Source of the DNA: Candidatus Zhuqueibacterota bacterium
Lineage (GTDB): Bacteria; Zhuqueibacterota; Zhuqueibacteria; Residuimicrobiales; Krinioviventaceae
Length of the DNA: 64,000 nucleotides
NCBI GenBank assembly: GCA_016934825.1
Contig: JAFGSB010000006.1
Coordinates: 1 to 64,000, forward strand
Direction: 5' to 3'
Below are positions 28,142-38,458 of the stretch, one piece after another. Position 1 is the stretch's first letter, and each line of letters starts with the position of its first letter. A model generated the notes under the pieces. That model saw nothing but the letters and a program-made list of their open reading frames with translations. It was not told the origin of the DNA and ran no database searches. The position numbers and the translations under genes were made by a program.

Positions 28142-30859
28142 TCAGGGATCAAAATATTTCATCGGCGCAAGTTGAATGGGGCCGATCAAACCGGACTCAA
28201 CGGGTTCCCAATCCGCGGCGTTAAACGGTTGATAATTGATATTAACCACATTAATATCGTAAAATTTTTTCCAGTCCGCCCCTTTTTTATCCATATCGAT
28301 AATTCGATTTGCCGCAAGACTGGTCACTTGTATTTCCAGTAAATTATTTTTTTCCAACAGGTTATTTCCGAGCGGGATATAAAACGGGAAACACCACACT
28401 GTTCCCATATCTTTTCCGTTTAACCTGACCCGCGCGCTTTCCGCGACCCTGCCAAGGTCGAGATGCCATTCATCCGCCGAAACAGCGGGTTTATCGAAAG
28501 ATATAGAATAACGGGCCGTTCCCGAGAAACATGCCGCGGCCGGGTCTTGCAGTTCCGTCCAGGATTTTAAATCTTTGAGGGTAATGGTTTCGGGCAATTC
28601 CGGCCCGCCCCGTATGAAATTAATTTTCCAGTCTCCCGTCAAAGGCACAGGTTCGGTTACAGGGTTCATATAAAATAACTTTTGCAGTAATTCTAAATTA
28701 AAAAGCAGGAACAGGGATTCACCGGGTTGTATTTGCAGATACACTTCGGAACCGCCGTCCGCTGCCGGTTTCAACACGCCTGCTCCGACAATCTTTTGTA
28801 CCGGATTCGAAATCCAGACGGATTGTGCATTAACGTTAAATGGCACCCATCCGTCTATTTTATCGGAGCTTAAATTCGATATGAAATAAATATAATAATC
28901 CCCGTATTTTTTTCTGATGAATTGCAGATTTTTCTGTTTTAAATGTTCGGCCCTGATCTGCATATCGTCAAGTTTCACACAAATCGAATCGGTAATATAA
29001 AAGTGGCCCGGCCGCTCTTCCGGGCGCTGTCCGGATAGCTGTTTAAACAGTTTTCTCCTGTTTTGCAGGTTTGTCAAACCCGGGACATCCTGCGGCAGGG
29101 AACGGTGAAATATAATGTTTGCGCCGTTTTTTGCCAGATCATTCAGTTTTTTTAATGTGGTCTCCGGCATAAACCGGCAATCTGGTATAACAATTGTTTT
29201 ATAGGTTAAATTGTTTATTTTTAATTCATTATCGTTCACATTCGTATTTGTCAGCAATCGGTCGGAAATATAATCGAATGTAAAACCCTTCTCCCATAAC
29301 AACCGGGCAATTCGATGGAAATCGGTCCCATACAACCATTCATTCAGATTGTGAACTGTAAAATATTTCAACAGCCCTTCATGGTCATACCAGTAATCAA
29401 AAACCGGGTAATAAAGCAGGATATCGTTATCCGGGAGTGAATTCTGGAGTATACTCTGACAATTGGTAATATAACCGGTTAATTCCTTTATATCATACCA
29501 AATCGTATTGGAAGGTCCGAAATGCGTTGACGCGTAAAAAATCCATCCCGGCCATTCCTCATCGGCGGGTGAAAATGTCGTACCGTGAAAGAAAATATGA
29601 TTAATACCGCCGATAAAAAGCTGGTCAACTTCAGGCTTGCACTGCGACAATGACACGTTGAAATGTTCGCCAAGCCATGTAAACGACTCTGAGGAAGCCA
29701 GATTTTTACCGGTCAGATTGGCAGCCGAAGAAACAAATTTCATCATTAACGGATCGGGGGGCGTTCTGTGCTGTGCGGGGAAATCCGGGTCGGTGCGCAA
29801 TCCCGGAATATCAAAACCGCTGGGCCCGAATATTTCCGTTTCAGGTATATCCACAGCGGCATACAGATCAATCAGATTTGCCGGCGATCCGTGCGCCTGG
29901 TTGCGTGAGATGCTCCCCATATCGTGGCACCAGTTAGTCCAGGGAACGGTAAAAAAATCCAGCAGAATATCGGAGACCGTTTGCCGGTAATCACTTTTTA
30001 CACGCGCAACGCGGTCCTTATCGCCATAACCGGCCAGCGCGTCCAGATGTGCTGAAAGATCGTAACCGCGTCTTTTTTTAAATTCGGCCGTCAGATTATC
30101 GGTCCAGTTCGCGTCGTAAACCTCAAAAGAATCATTAAAAAAGGCGCGCGGTTTCCTGGACTTGAAATTCATAAACGCGGTATCAAAACGGGCTAAATAA
30201 TGACGTAAAGCCTTCTCCGAAAAATGATCCATAACAAATCCTTCTCCACCCGGAGCGGCCCGTTTTACTGTCTGACCGGTCGGTCTTTTATAAAAAACAG
30301 CGATCTTTGCGTTCCCGGACGGTTTGATTTTTTTCAGATTGTCCGTTATGTTTAATTTTTTCCCCTTTTCATCAAAAGTAATCGCGGCGATCAAGCCGGA
30401 ATTCACTTGACGGTTTTTTAACAGTCCCTGCAAGGAATCGGCGGCCGTGATTTTTATGACAAGCTGTTTCGCAGCGTCCTGTACAGTTACCCGGGGACCC
30501 CCGAACGGCCAGCCGGTTCCGGCAGTCATATCGACTTGCAAATCAAGACGATCCGCTTCGGAAATTGTATAAGCAAGCAAATCCATCCATTCGGGTGACA
30601 GGAATTCGATAAATTTGTCTTCATATCCTTTTACGCCGTAGATCGGTGTAATTTCCACTCCGCCGAATCCCGCCTGTTGTATCGCTTCAAGGTTGGTTGT
30701 GATATTCACGGAATCAACGGCGCTGCCGGGCCACCACCAGCGCGTCCAGGGTTTATTCTGGCTGGATACGGGAACGGATATCTGATTTGGAGCGGTTAAG
30801 GAGGAGAGCAGTAAAACAAAAAGCAAAACGCAGGGCAAAATTAATTTTAACTTGAGCAT
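28142..30859 (-). CDS. exported glycoside hydrolase, GH106-like (alpha-L-rhamnosidase family)
   Basis: PWTRWWWPGSAVD, GFGGVEITPIYGVKGYE, DMTAGTGWPFGGPRV; C-terminal beta domain LDLGRVAESARVRLNGKDMGTVW. Confidence 0.88.
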   Translation of the reverse strand: MLKLKLILPCVLLFVLLLSSLTAPNQISVPVSSQNKPWTRWWWPGSAVDSVNITTNLEAIQQAGFGGVEITPIYGVKGYEDKFIEFLSPEWMDLLAYTISEADRLDLQVDMTAGTGWPFGGPRVTVQDAAKQLVIKITAADSLQGLLKNRQVNSGLIAAITFDEKGKKLNITDNLKKIKPSGNAKIAVFYKRPTGQTVKRAAPGGEGFVMDHFSEKALRHYLARFDTAFMNFKSRKPRAFFNDSFEVYDANWTDNLTAEFKKRRGYDLSAHLDALAGYGDKDRVARVKSDYRQTVSDILLDFFTVPWTNWCHDMGSISRNQAHGSPANLIDLYAAVDIPETEIFGPSGFDIPGLRTDPDFPAQHRTPPDPLMMKFVSSAANLTGKNLASSESFTWLGEHFNVSLSQCKPEVDQLFIGGINHIFFHGTTFSPADEEWPGWIFYASTHFGPSNTIWYDIKELTGYITNCQSILQNSLPDNDILLYYPVFDYWYDHEGLLKYFTVHNLNEWLYGTDFHRIARLLWEKGFTFDYISDRLLTNTNVNDNELKINNLTYKTIVIPDCRFMPETTLKKLNDLAKNGANIIFHRSLPQDVPGLTNLQNRRKLFKQLSGQRPEERPGHFYITDSICVKLDDMQIRAEHLKQKNLQFIRKKYGDYYIYFISNLSSDKIDGWVPFNVNAQSVWISNPVQKIVGAGVLKPAADGGSEVYLQIQPGESLFLLFNLELLQKLFYMNPVTEPVPLTGDWKINFIRGGPELPETITLKDLKSWTELQDPAAACFSGTARYSISFDKPAVSADEWHLDLGRVAESARVRLNGKDMGTVWCFPFYIPLGNNLLEKNNLLEIQVTSLAANRIIDMDKKGADWKKFYDINVVNINYQPFNAADWEPVESGLIGPIQLAPMKYFDP

Positions 30860-30923
30860 TCCCGACTCCGTTCATCATAAAGCACATTATAAGAATTAAA
30901 AAATTTTACTCAATAAAAAAATG

Positions 30924-30948
30924 ATATCCGGTATACGGACACTGGTGA
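30924..30948 (+). repeat. dispersed palindromic repeat (REP-like)
   Basis: ATATCCGGTATACGGACACTGGTGA. Confidence 0.7.
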
Positions 30949-31413
30949 TAACACGGTAGAAATAATAAAAAGGCCTTTATATTTTCAAAAAAGCAGAACA
31001 ATTAAAGCTATGATAAACATTACAAAAGCGCTTATAAAATATCAAGCACTTTTTCTGAAAAATCCCGAACCGCTCTCCATTTGCAAAATAGGGGACAACA
31101 TGTAAGATATACATCATAAACAATTTCTTAACCTACTACGTCCGGGGAATCGAAAAAAATGATTTACCCGATAGGATCGATATACAATTTTGATTTTTGC
31201 GGGATCATGTCAATACTTTATTAATAATGTTGTGATTTTATGATCGTTTTTAATTGATTGTCATTTCCCTGAACGTATTGGGGAGAATGCCGGATTTTTC
31301 GAAAAAGATCAAAAAATTTTTTACTTTTGTTTAAAAGTAATTGGAAAAAAATAAAAAAAATGTTTACCTTGTTTGATATATCTTTAATCACTCTTATCAG
31401 GATAACCGCCGCA

Positions 31414-32160
31414 ATGGAACAACTTTACAAACTTTTACTCTTATTTGCCGTTGGACTCATTTCCGGATTTATCAATGTTATGGCCGGAGGCGGTTCTTCA
31501 CTCTCGTTACCGACACTTATATTTCTGGGACTTGACAGCTCTCTGGCAAACGGCACAAACCGAATTGCCATATTTATCCAAAATATGGTAGCAGTCGCGT
31601 CCTTTAAACAGGAAAAATTCTCCGAATTCAAAACCAGTCTGAAATTATCGGCGTTTGCGCTGCCGGGCGCGATAATCGGAGCAATAGTCGCGGTCCGTAT
31701 TGATCACGATCTTTTTCAAAAAATCCTTGGCATCGTCATGATCGGAATTATGATTACGATTATTTTACCGAAAAAAAATAACAAAGCAAAGACTCTGGCA
31801 GATAGCCATTCGTGGCTTATCTATCCGGCCATGGCAGGAGTGGGTTTTTACGGCGGTTTTCTACAGATCGGCGTCGGTTTTATACTTATAGCGATATTAT
31901 TCAACCTGATGCATATTAATCTCATTCGCGTGAATATGCACAAGGTTTTTATTATATTCTTTTATACTATACCGGCTTTGGCCGTTTTTATCTTTACAAA
32001 AAATGTCAAATGGGAATTTGGACTGGTCCTGGCGTCGGGAAACGCTCTCGGGGCGTGGTGGTCGGTAAAAGTTGCGGTCAAAAAAGGTGAAAATGTTATC
32101 CGCATCGTCCTGATAATCACTATTTTAATCATGGCGGCAAAACTGCTGAGTGTGTTTTAA
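31414..32160 (+). CDS. TSUP-family (TauE/SafE) membrane permease
   Basis: GLISGFINVMAGGGSSLSLPTLIFLGLDSSLANGTNRIAIF; about 8 TM segments. Confidence 0.9.
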   Translation: MEQLYKLLLLFAVGLISGFINVMAGGGSSLSLPTLIFLGLDSSLANGTNRIAIFIQNMVAVASFKQEKFSEFKTSLKLSAFALPGAIIGAIVAVRIDHDLFQKILGIVMIGIMITIILPKKNNKAKTLADSHSWLIYPAMAGVGFYGGFLQIGVGFILIAILFNLMHINLIRVNMHKVFIIFFYTIPALAVFIFTKNVKWEFGLVLASGNALGAWWSVKVAVKKGENVIRIVLIITILIMAAKLLSVF

Positions 32161-32192
32161 TTTATCCTGTAGATCAATTGATGCAGTGTACC

Positions 32193-32828
32193 CTAATCAA
32201 ACCAGGTTGCCCGGTTTTTATCCTTATGATGAGCTAACACTTCGGCAAGGTATTTTTCATTTGTCCGGTTAGCGGACAAAGGCGGCAGTGAATTAAAATC
32301 AAAAAAATCTACGGCCGTCGTTTCGTTGCTTATTGCGGCCTGTCCCCCTGTCAATTCACACATAAAAACAACCTTTACCGCATGATACAGTTCCAGCGGT
32401 CTGCCGCTCCGGTTGGCGTCGTAAACCCCGACAACCTTGACCGGTTCGACAATAAAGCCGCTTTCTTCCAGCACTTCGCGGGCAACGGCCTGCGACGCGG
32501 ATTCGCCGACATCCGCCCAGCCGCCGGGCATACACCATTTACCATCCGATTTTTCCTGAACCAGTAAAATCTTGTTATTACGGATCACCGCGCCGCGGAT
32601 ATCAACTTTGGGTGTTGCATATCCCGGCTGTGACATGAAATTATCCATAAGCATATCTTTATCAAAAAGGCTGTATGTTGAAGTGATCTCGGCGGCGATC
32701 TCCATTAACCGGGTAAAACGCTGCGTATCAAACTCCGATTGACTGAACGCCAGGCCGGTCTGGCTTAAGGCCTGAATTTCCCGCGCCCATTCCAGCCATT
32801 TGGGTAATATGTCTTTATTTTTATTCAA
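32193..32828 (-). CDS. NUDIX hydrolase with N-terminal helical domain
   Basis: GGWADVGESASQAVAREVLEESGF NUDIX box. Confidence 0.93.
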   Translation of the reverse strand: MNKNKDILPKWLEWAREIQALSQTGLAFSQSEFDTQRFTRLMEIAAEITSTYSLFDKDMLMDNFMSQPGYATPKVDIRGAVIRNNKILLVQEKSDGKWCMPGGWADVGESASQAVAREVLEESGFIVEPVKVVGVYDANRSGRPLELYHAVKVVFMCELTGGQAAISNETTAVDFFDFNSLPPLSANRTNEKYLAEVLAHHKDKNRATWFD

Positions 32829-32840
32829 ACCGAACTCTTT

Positions 32841-35672
32841 CTACCCTTTTACGATTAATCGCAATGAATCCAGCCGCAACTGGGCGGAAATAATATGGGA
32901 TTCAATATCACGCATTTCCTGTTGCGCCAGTTCGATCTCCGCGTTGCTCACAAAATCGTTTACCCGTTTCAACGAACGCAGCCTGTCCAGTTCAGCGCCA
33001 AGACTGTTTTTCATCTCGTCCCGTGCGGAACCGATGATCTGTTTGGCCAGCTTTTCCCCGACCTGACGGCTTTTTTTCAGCATGCCGGGTACCAGTTCGG
33101 ACTTTATGTCGGGATTTTCCATCAGGTCCGCCGCCTGTATACTGCCGCGAAGTTGTTTAATCATTTTCTGTTCCGGATATTGGGCCGTGCAATCATTGTA
33201 CTGATCATCCACAACCACACGCACCGGTGTGGCAGGCAGAAATCGACCGATATGCAGTTTCAGCGGAGCGACACATTCCAGCACGTACACGGTCTCGAGC
33301 AGCAATCCCTTTCCTCCCTTGTCGTGCAAAACAGCGAAAGTGCTGTTTCCCTGTTCCGATCCCAGCAACAGATCGATGGCGCCCGTGACCATAGGATGAT
33401 CGAAACTGATAAAATGAATATCTTCACGCGCCATGGCCTTTTGCCGGTCAAAAGTGATGACCATTCCCTTTTCACGAAATCCCGGAAAGGCGTCCACCCG
33501 GAGATCGCCGGGATACAACTGAAAGGTCCGGTCATGTATATCGTCGCAGACTATGCCGTAAAAATCATAAATCTTTTGCATATAGAGATCCAAAGATTCA
33601 TCCCGGTCAATGGATTTAATCATTTGCGCCAGGGTCTCGGCCTGGTCGCTCCTGAAGGAATGCAGTTCCAGTAACCGGTCCCGTCCTTTTTCAAGTTGTT
33701 CGGTCAATTTTATGCAAAAATCGCGCGTATCGGTTACGAGTCTGGTAAATCCTTTATCACGAAGATTTCCCGGTTTATCGTTCCGTTTTATCAGTTCCCA
33801 TAAACGTGACCGGAATTTATCGTACACCTGCTGTACACCGGGGACATTTTTTTCAAAGGCATTCATACCTTCGTGATACCAATGAAATAATATTTCATAA
33901 GCACAGCCCGGTATATAGGGAACATGAATATTTATTGTGGATTTTTGCCCGATACGGTCCAGCCGTCCTATACGCTGTTCCAAAAGTTCGGGATTGACCG
34001 GTAAATCAAACAGGACCAGGTGATGTGCAAACTGAAAATTACGCCCTTCGCTGCCGATTTCGGAACAAATGAGCAGACGTGCGCCGTCCGGTTCCGAGAA
34101 CCACGCCGCGTTGCGGTCACGCTGGATCAATGTCAGATTTTCATGGAACACACCGGCCTTGATCTGGATCTTTTCCTGCAGGGCATCATAAATTTCCTGT
34201 GATTTACGTCGTGTCCGGCAAATGAGTAATACTTTTTCCCTGCTGTGTTTTTTAAGAAACATCGCCAGCCACTCGATACGGGAGTCATTTTTAAAATCGT
34301 ATTGTGTCCCGGGCTGTAGTTTACCGTTGTCGGCGGCAAATTCCCCCGTCAGGCGGTTAAGCAATTCAGGATCGTTTGCTGTTTTCATTTCAACCGGATG
34401 AACCTGACGTTTCGGAAAATTTTTCATCGCCGAACGGGTATTGCGGAACATCACCCTGCCGATACCATGCCGATCCAGCAAATCATGTATCATCTGCTGA
34501 CGGGCAGTATCGTCGCCGCTTCTGATCGAATCAAGGTTTGCCCGGAACCGTTTTGTTTTATCCTGAAATAAAGTGACCAGTTTTGTCTCATCTGTTTTGT
34601 TCAACTTTTGTCCGTTCAACAGCTTGTTGGCAATACCCGCAACCCGGTGGTAATTATCCGATTCCCGCAGGAAAACATCATAATCATAATAACGGGCCGG
34701 ATCGAGCAGTTTTAACCGTTCAAAGTGGCCGTGCAGGCCGAGCTGCTCCGGAGTGGCCGTCAATAATAAAAGACCCGGAGTCCGGGCGGACAATTCCGCA
34801 ACGAGTTCATATGTCGCACTCCCCTCTTTTAAATGATGTGCTTCATCAACGATCAGCAGATCCCAGTCGGCTTCGACTGCCTGCTGCCGGCGTTCTTCAT
34901 CGTTTGCCGGAAAATCAATGCTGCATAACACCAGCGCGTCTTCCAGGAACGGATTCACATCCGGTTCATTCTCTTCAATATCAAAACAATATTCCTCATC
35001 AAGAATACGAAACATCAGATTAAACCGCCGTAACAGCTCGACAAACCACTGGTTGACGAGCGCGTCCGGCACCATTACAAGCGCCCTGTTTACCCTGCCG
35101 CTGATGAGGAGGCGGTGCATGATAAGGCATGCTTCAATCGTCTTTCCCAATCCGACTTCATCCGCAAGCAGCGCGCGAGGGATTTGACGGGTCACGGTTT
35201 CATGCGCGATATACAACTGGTGCGGGATAAGATCGATACGGCCGCCGACAAGTCCTCTCACCGTCGATTTCAGCATATCATGCCGCCGTTTCAGTGTTTC
35301 ATATCGCAGATTGAATACGGAATTCATATCACCCCGGCCATGTAATAACCGATCCTCCGGCCCGGTGAAGCTGATCGAATCGCTTAACGAACTCTCCGGC
35401 AGTTCTATTCCCTCGCAAACGTAAACCAGCAGATCCTCTTCTTCCCGCAATTCGGATATGGTATAACTTTTACCGCTCCTGTCCCGAATACTATCGCCAA
35501 CGCGAAAACGAACACGTTTGATCGGCGCGGTATCCGTGGCGTACACCCTTTCACAATCACCCGCTTTAAAACGGATTCGCACACGACGGTGTTCAACTTC
35601 GATGACCAGCCCCAAACCGAGCTCCGGTTCCATCTCACTCACCCACCGCTGCCCTGTTTTTACAATTTTCAT
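32841..35672 (-). CDS. rapA: RapA-like SWI2/SNF2 ATPase
   Basis: GGRIDLIPHQLYIAHETVTRQIPRALLADEVGLGKTIEA, LLIVDEAHHL, LLTATPEQLG, EQRIGRLDRIGQ. Confidence 0.93.
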   Translation of the reverse strand: MKIVKTGQRWVSEMEPELGLGLVIEVEHRRVRIRFKAGDCERVYATDTAPIKRVRFRVGDSIRDRSGKSYTISELREEEDLLVYVCEGIELPESSLSDSISFTGPEDRLLHGRGDMNSVFNLRYETLKRRHDMLKSTVRGLVGGRIDLIPHQLYIAHETVTRQIPRALLADEVGLGKTIEACLIMHRLLISGRVNRALVMVPDALVNQWFVELLRRFNLMFRILDEEYCFDIEENEPDVNPFLEDALVLCSIDFPANDEERRQQAVEADWDLLIVDEAHHLKEGSATYELVAELSARTPGLLLLTATPEQLGLHGHFERLKLLDPARYYDYDVFLRESDNYHRVAGIANKLLNGQKLNKTDETKLVTLFQDKTKRFRANLDSIRSGDDTARQQMIHDLLDRHGIGRVMFRNTRSAMKNFPKRQVHPVEMKTANDPELLNRLTGEFAADNGKLQPGTQYDFKNDSRIEWLAMFLKKHSREKVLLICRTRRKSQEIYDALQEKIQIKAGVFHENLTLIQRDRNAAWFSEPDGARLLICSEIGSEGRNFQFAHHLVLFDLPVNPELLEQRIGRLDRIGQKSTINIHVPYIPGCAYEILFHWYHEGMNAFEKNVPGVQQVYDKFRSRLWELIKRNDKPGNLRDKGFTRLVTDTRDFCIKLTEQLEKGRDRLLELHSFRSDQAETLAQMIKSIDRDESLDLYMQKIYDFYGIVCDDIHDRTFQLYPGDLRVDAFPGFREKGMVITFDRQKAMAREDIHFISFDHPMVTGAIDLLLGSEQGNSTFAVLHDKGGKGLLLETVYVLECVAPLKLHIGRFLPATPVRVVVDDQYNDCTAQYPEQKMIKQLRGSIQAADLMENPDIKSELVPGMLKKSRQVGEKLAKQIIGSARDEMKNSLGAELDRLRSLKRVNDFVSNAEIELAQQEMRDIESHIISAQLRLDSLRLIVKG

Positions 35673-36138
35673 TATTTTTTATTTTCTTTTAATAATTTTT
35701 CAAAATTGTCAGGAAAACAATGCCTTAATATACAAAAAAAAAGCGGCCGGGTAAAGGATAGAATCCAATTACTCCACTGATACGGCCAAAATAATTTAAT
35801 ATAACAAACCGGAATATTATTTTATTCGACCAATTCTCTGTATCGGACGTACAATTCGAATACCAACTCTTAAAATAATTGCTTTTGCATGAATAAAGTC
35901 CTGCAAGCTTAAAAATTTATCTTGTTCAACTTTAATGAATATTCATTGGTTTCTGGTGACATATAAGCAAGGTATCAATTTCTGCTCCCATAAGCCGGCT
36001 AACGTTGAATATAAACATTCAGCAACATCGGGCAAAACCTGCGAAGGAAAAATGAAATTTCACTTGACTTGTAAAGAATATTTTTATAATCTAATAGTAC
36101 ATAGGCAAAACTCCACCTGAATTATAGGAGAAATTATT

Positions 36139-36342
36139 ATGAAAGCTAATGTAGGGCGAACCGATCAAATCATTCGTCTGGTTGTTGGTTTATTAATTGT
36201 CGGAAGCAATTATGTAAATTATTATATTTTTAATAATCCATATTGCGTATGGGCGAATCTTGGCTGGCTGCTGGTGCTGACCGGACTTTTTCGCTTTTGT
36301 CCGTTATACACATTATTTAAAAAACCTGCTGAAAAAAAATAA
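36139..36342 (+). CDS. DUF2892 / YgaP-like small membrane protein
   Basis: MKANVGRTDQIIRLVVGLLIVG ... LTGLFRFCPLYTLF. Confidence 0.88.
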   Translation: MKANVGRTDQIIRLVVGLLIVGSNYVNYYIFNNPYCVWANLGWLLVLTGLFRFCPLYTLFKKPAEKK

Positions 36343-36773
36343 TTATTCCTTATATCCGCATTATTTACAATACAATCTTTATTTGGGTATAATTACGGGT
36401 AAATGTGTTTTAAAAAATATTTTTATCTGTAATTTCCACAGTGAAAATATTTTTGCTTTACCCTTTTACCAGAACTATAGACCTTTAGATATTTTTATCA
36501 CTAATTCTTTTATTTTGAAAATATTACAGTTTGAGAATCTATTCCGAGCGCTTGACGGTTATATGTTTTCTTGTTTTTAATTATTATCCGGTAAAAAATT
36601 TTCCCCAGGTCTTAAAATTTATATCTTGATTATCCCTTAAATAATTTTTATTTTCTTAAAACAATAAAACGATAACTATTTTTAATAGATTGAGATAGCA
36701 TATATAAATTTAACGACTAAAAAAATTTATCAGGGAATCAAAATCTACCCTTTGAGACATGTAAGGAGATGGA

Positions 36774-38243
36774 ATGAAAAAAATTACACGCAGAAATTTT
36801 GTCAAAACCACATTGATAACAGGTGCGGCTTCCATTTTACCTGTTGCTATGAATTCAAAATCATCGTATGCCCGAATATTGGGTGCAAACGATGAAATAC
36901 GCGTCGCTGTTGTCGGCTTTAACAGTAAAGGCGCTCAGCATATCGGGGTATTTCGTAACATCCCCGGCGTACGGATTGTGGCGTTATGTGATGTGGACAA
37001 GGACATATTAAACCGTGAAGCGGCAAAGTTTGCCGAAAGTAATGAAAAAGTTGATAAATATACGGATGTCCGAAAATTACTGGATGATAAAAATATCGAT
37101 GTTGTTGTTATTGCCACACCCAACCACTGGCATTCACTGATCGCGATCTGGGCGATCCAGGCGGGAAAAGATGTTTATGTTGAAAAACCGATCTCGCATA
37201 ACATCTGGGAAGGACGGAAAGTTGTAGAGGCGGCCAGAAAATATAACCGAATCGTACAGGCGGGAACCCAGAACCGATCCGATACCGGGTTTCGGGAAGC
37301 ATATTCCTATATAAAAGAAGGAAATTTGGGTAAAATACTCTGGACATATGGGCTCTGGTATAAAAAACGCGAGAGTATCGGTCGTGTAGATAAAGCACAA
37401 CCTGTTCCGCCGCAGATTGATTATAACCTGTGGACCGGTCCGGCCAAACTTGAACCCCTGATGAGAAAAAATTTACATTATGACTGGCACTGGTTCTGGA
37501 ATACCGGTAACGGTGATATGGCCAATATTGGTGTACACCAGATTGATGACTGCCGGTTCATTCTGGACAATCCTGACCTGCCCAAACGGGTCATCAGCCT
37601 TGGGGGACGGTTCAATTTTGATGATAACGCAGAAACACCCAATACGCAATTGGCCGTATTTGAATTTGAATCGGCGCCGCCCATGTATATCGAAACCAGA
37701 AATTTAACCATGAAAAAGGGAATAAACGCCATGGACCATATCCGCGGCGTTCGTGAGGGAAATATCATTCAATGTGAACACGGTTATTTTGGCGGCGGCC
37801 GCGGCGGCGGATGGATTTTCGACAACGATCACAAAAAAATCAAGCAATTCCCCGGAGACGGCGGCGGCGGACACCAGGCTAATTTTATTAATGCGGTAAG
37901 AAGCCGTAAGAGAGAAGAACTTCATGCCGATATTCTACAGGGACACATTTCAAGCGTTTTGTGTCATATGGCCAACATCTCTTACCAAATCGGAAAAGAA
38001 ACACCATCCGAATTGATCAGAGAGTTATTTCAGCAGGACAAACAGGCCTCCGAAGCATACGATCGTATACAAAACCATCTGCAGGCCAACGAAGTCGACC
38101 TGTTGAAAACACCCGTAATGCTCGGACCCTGGCTTGAAATTGATATCAAAAAAGAAAAGTTTAAAGGCGAGTTCGGTAAAGCTGCAAACAAATACGTTTC
38201 CAGGAAATACCGTAAACCGTTTGTCGTCCCGAAAAAAGTTTGA
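36774..38243 (+). CDS. Gfo/Idh/MocA family oxidoreductase with Tat signal
   Basis: TRRNFVKTTLITGAASI; VVIATPNHWHSLIAIWAIQAGKDVYVEKPISHN. Confidence 0.93.
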   Translation: MKKITRRNFVKTTLITGAASILPVAMNSKSSYARILGANDEIRVAVVGFNSKGAQHIGVFRNIPGVRIVALCDVDKDILNREAAKFAESNEKVDKYTDVRKLLDDKNIDVVVIATPNHWHSLIAIWAIQAGKDVYVEKPISHNIWEGRKVVEAARKYNRIVQAGTQNRSDTGFREAYSYIKEGNLGKILWTYGLWYKKRESIGRVDKAQPVPPQIDYNLWTGPAKLEPLMRKNLHYDWHWFWNTGNGDMANIGVHQIDDCRFILDNPDLPKRVISLGGRFNFDDNAETPNTQLAVFEFESAPPMYIETRNLTMKKGINAMDHIRGVREGNIIQCEHGYFGGGRGGGWIFDNDHKKIKQFPGDGGGGHQANFINAVRSRKREELHADILQGHISSVLCHMANISYQIGKETPSELIRELFQQDKQASEAYDRIQNHLQANEVDLLKTPVMLGPWLEIDIKKEKFKGEFGKAANKYVSRKYRKPFVVPKKV

Positions 38244-38250
38244 AATTAAA

Positions 38251-38276
38251 AAATGGTGGGGAATCCCCACCATTTT
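38251..38276 (+). terminator. rho-independent terminator
   Basis: AAATGGTGGGGAATCCCCACCATTTTTT. Confidence 0.9.
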
Positions 38277-38458
38277 TTATCCAACAGCAGTTGAAAACCT
38301 GTCAGTCATTTTCATCCGAACATATCCGACCGTCTTTTCCTATCATAACCATCCTGTGTACATTTCATTTTCTTTTACAAGTTTTGACTTGAAAATGATA
38401 AAATTTCTGAATATAATTAGCGTTTTGATTTTATTACCGTTTTATTCAGGAGATATTA

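Noticed and set aside
32261-32280. TTGTCCGGTTAGCGGACAAA palindrome resembling the dispersed repeat, inside the NUDIX gene
   Set aside because: It lacks the CTGGTG tail and encodes the C-terminal LSANRTNEKY region, plausible native NUDIX-family sequence, so coincidence is more likely; not counted as a family member.
32895-33674. 259-aa + strand ORF opposite rapA
   Set aside because: Fully antisense to a well-supported rapA CDS; no recognisable domain, low-complexity codon shadow.
36064-36093. TTGACT...TATAAT upstream of the 36139 gene as a promoter
   Set aside because: Spacer is only about 15 nt, weaker than the other promoters reported; not listed as a feature.
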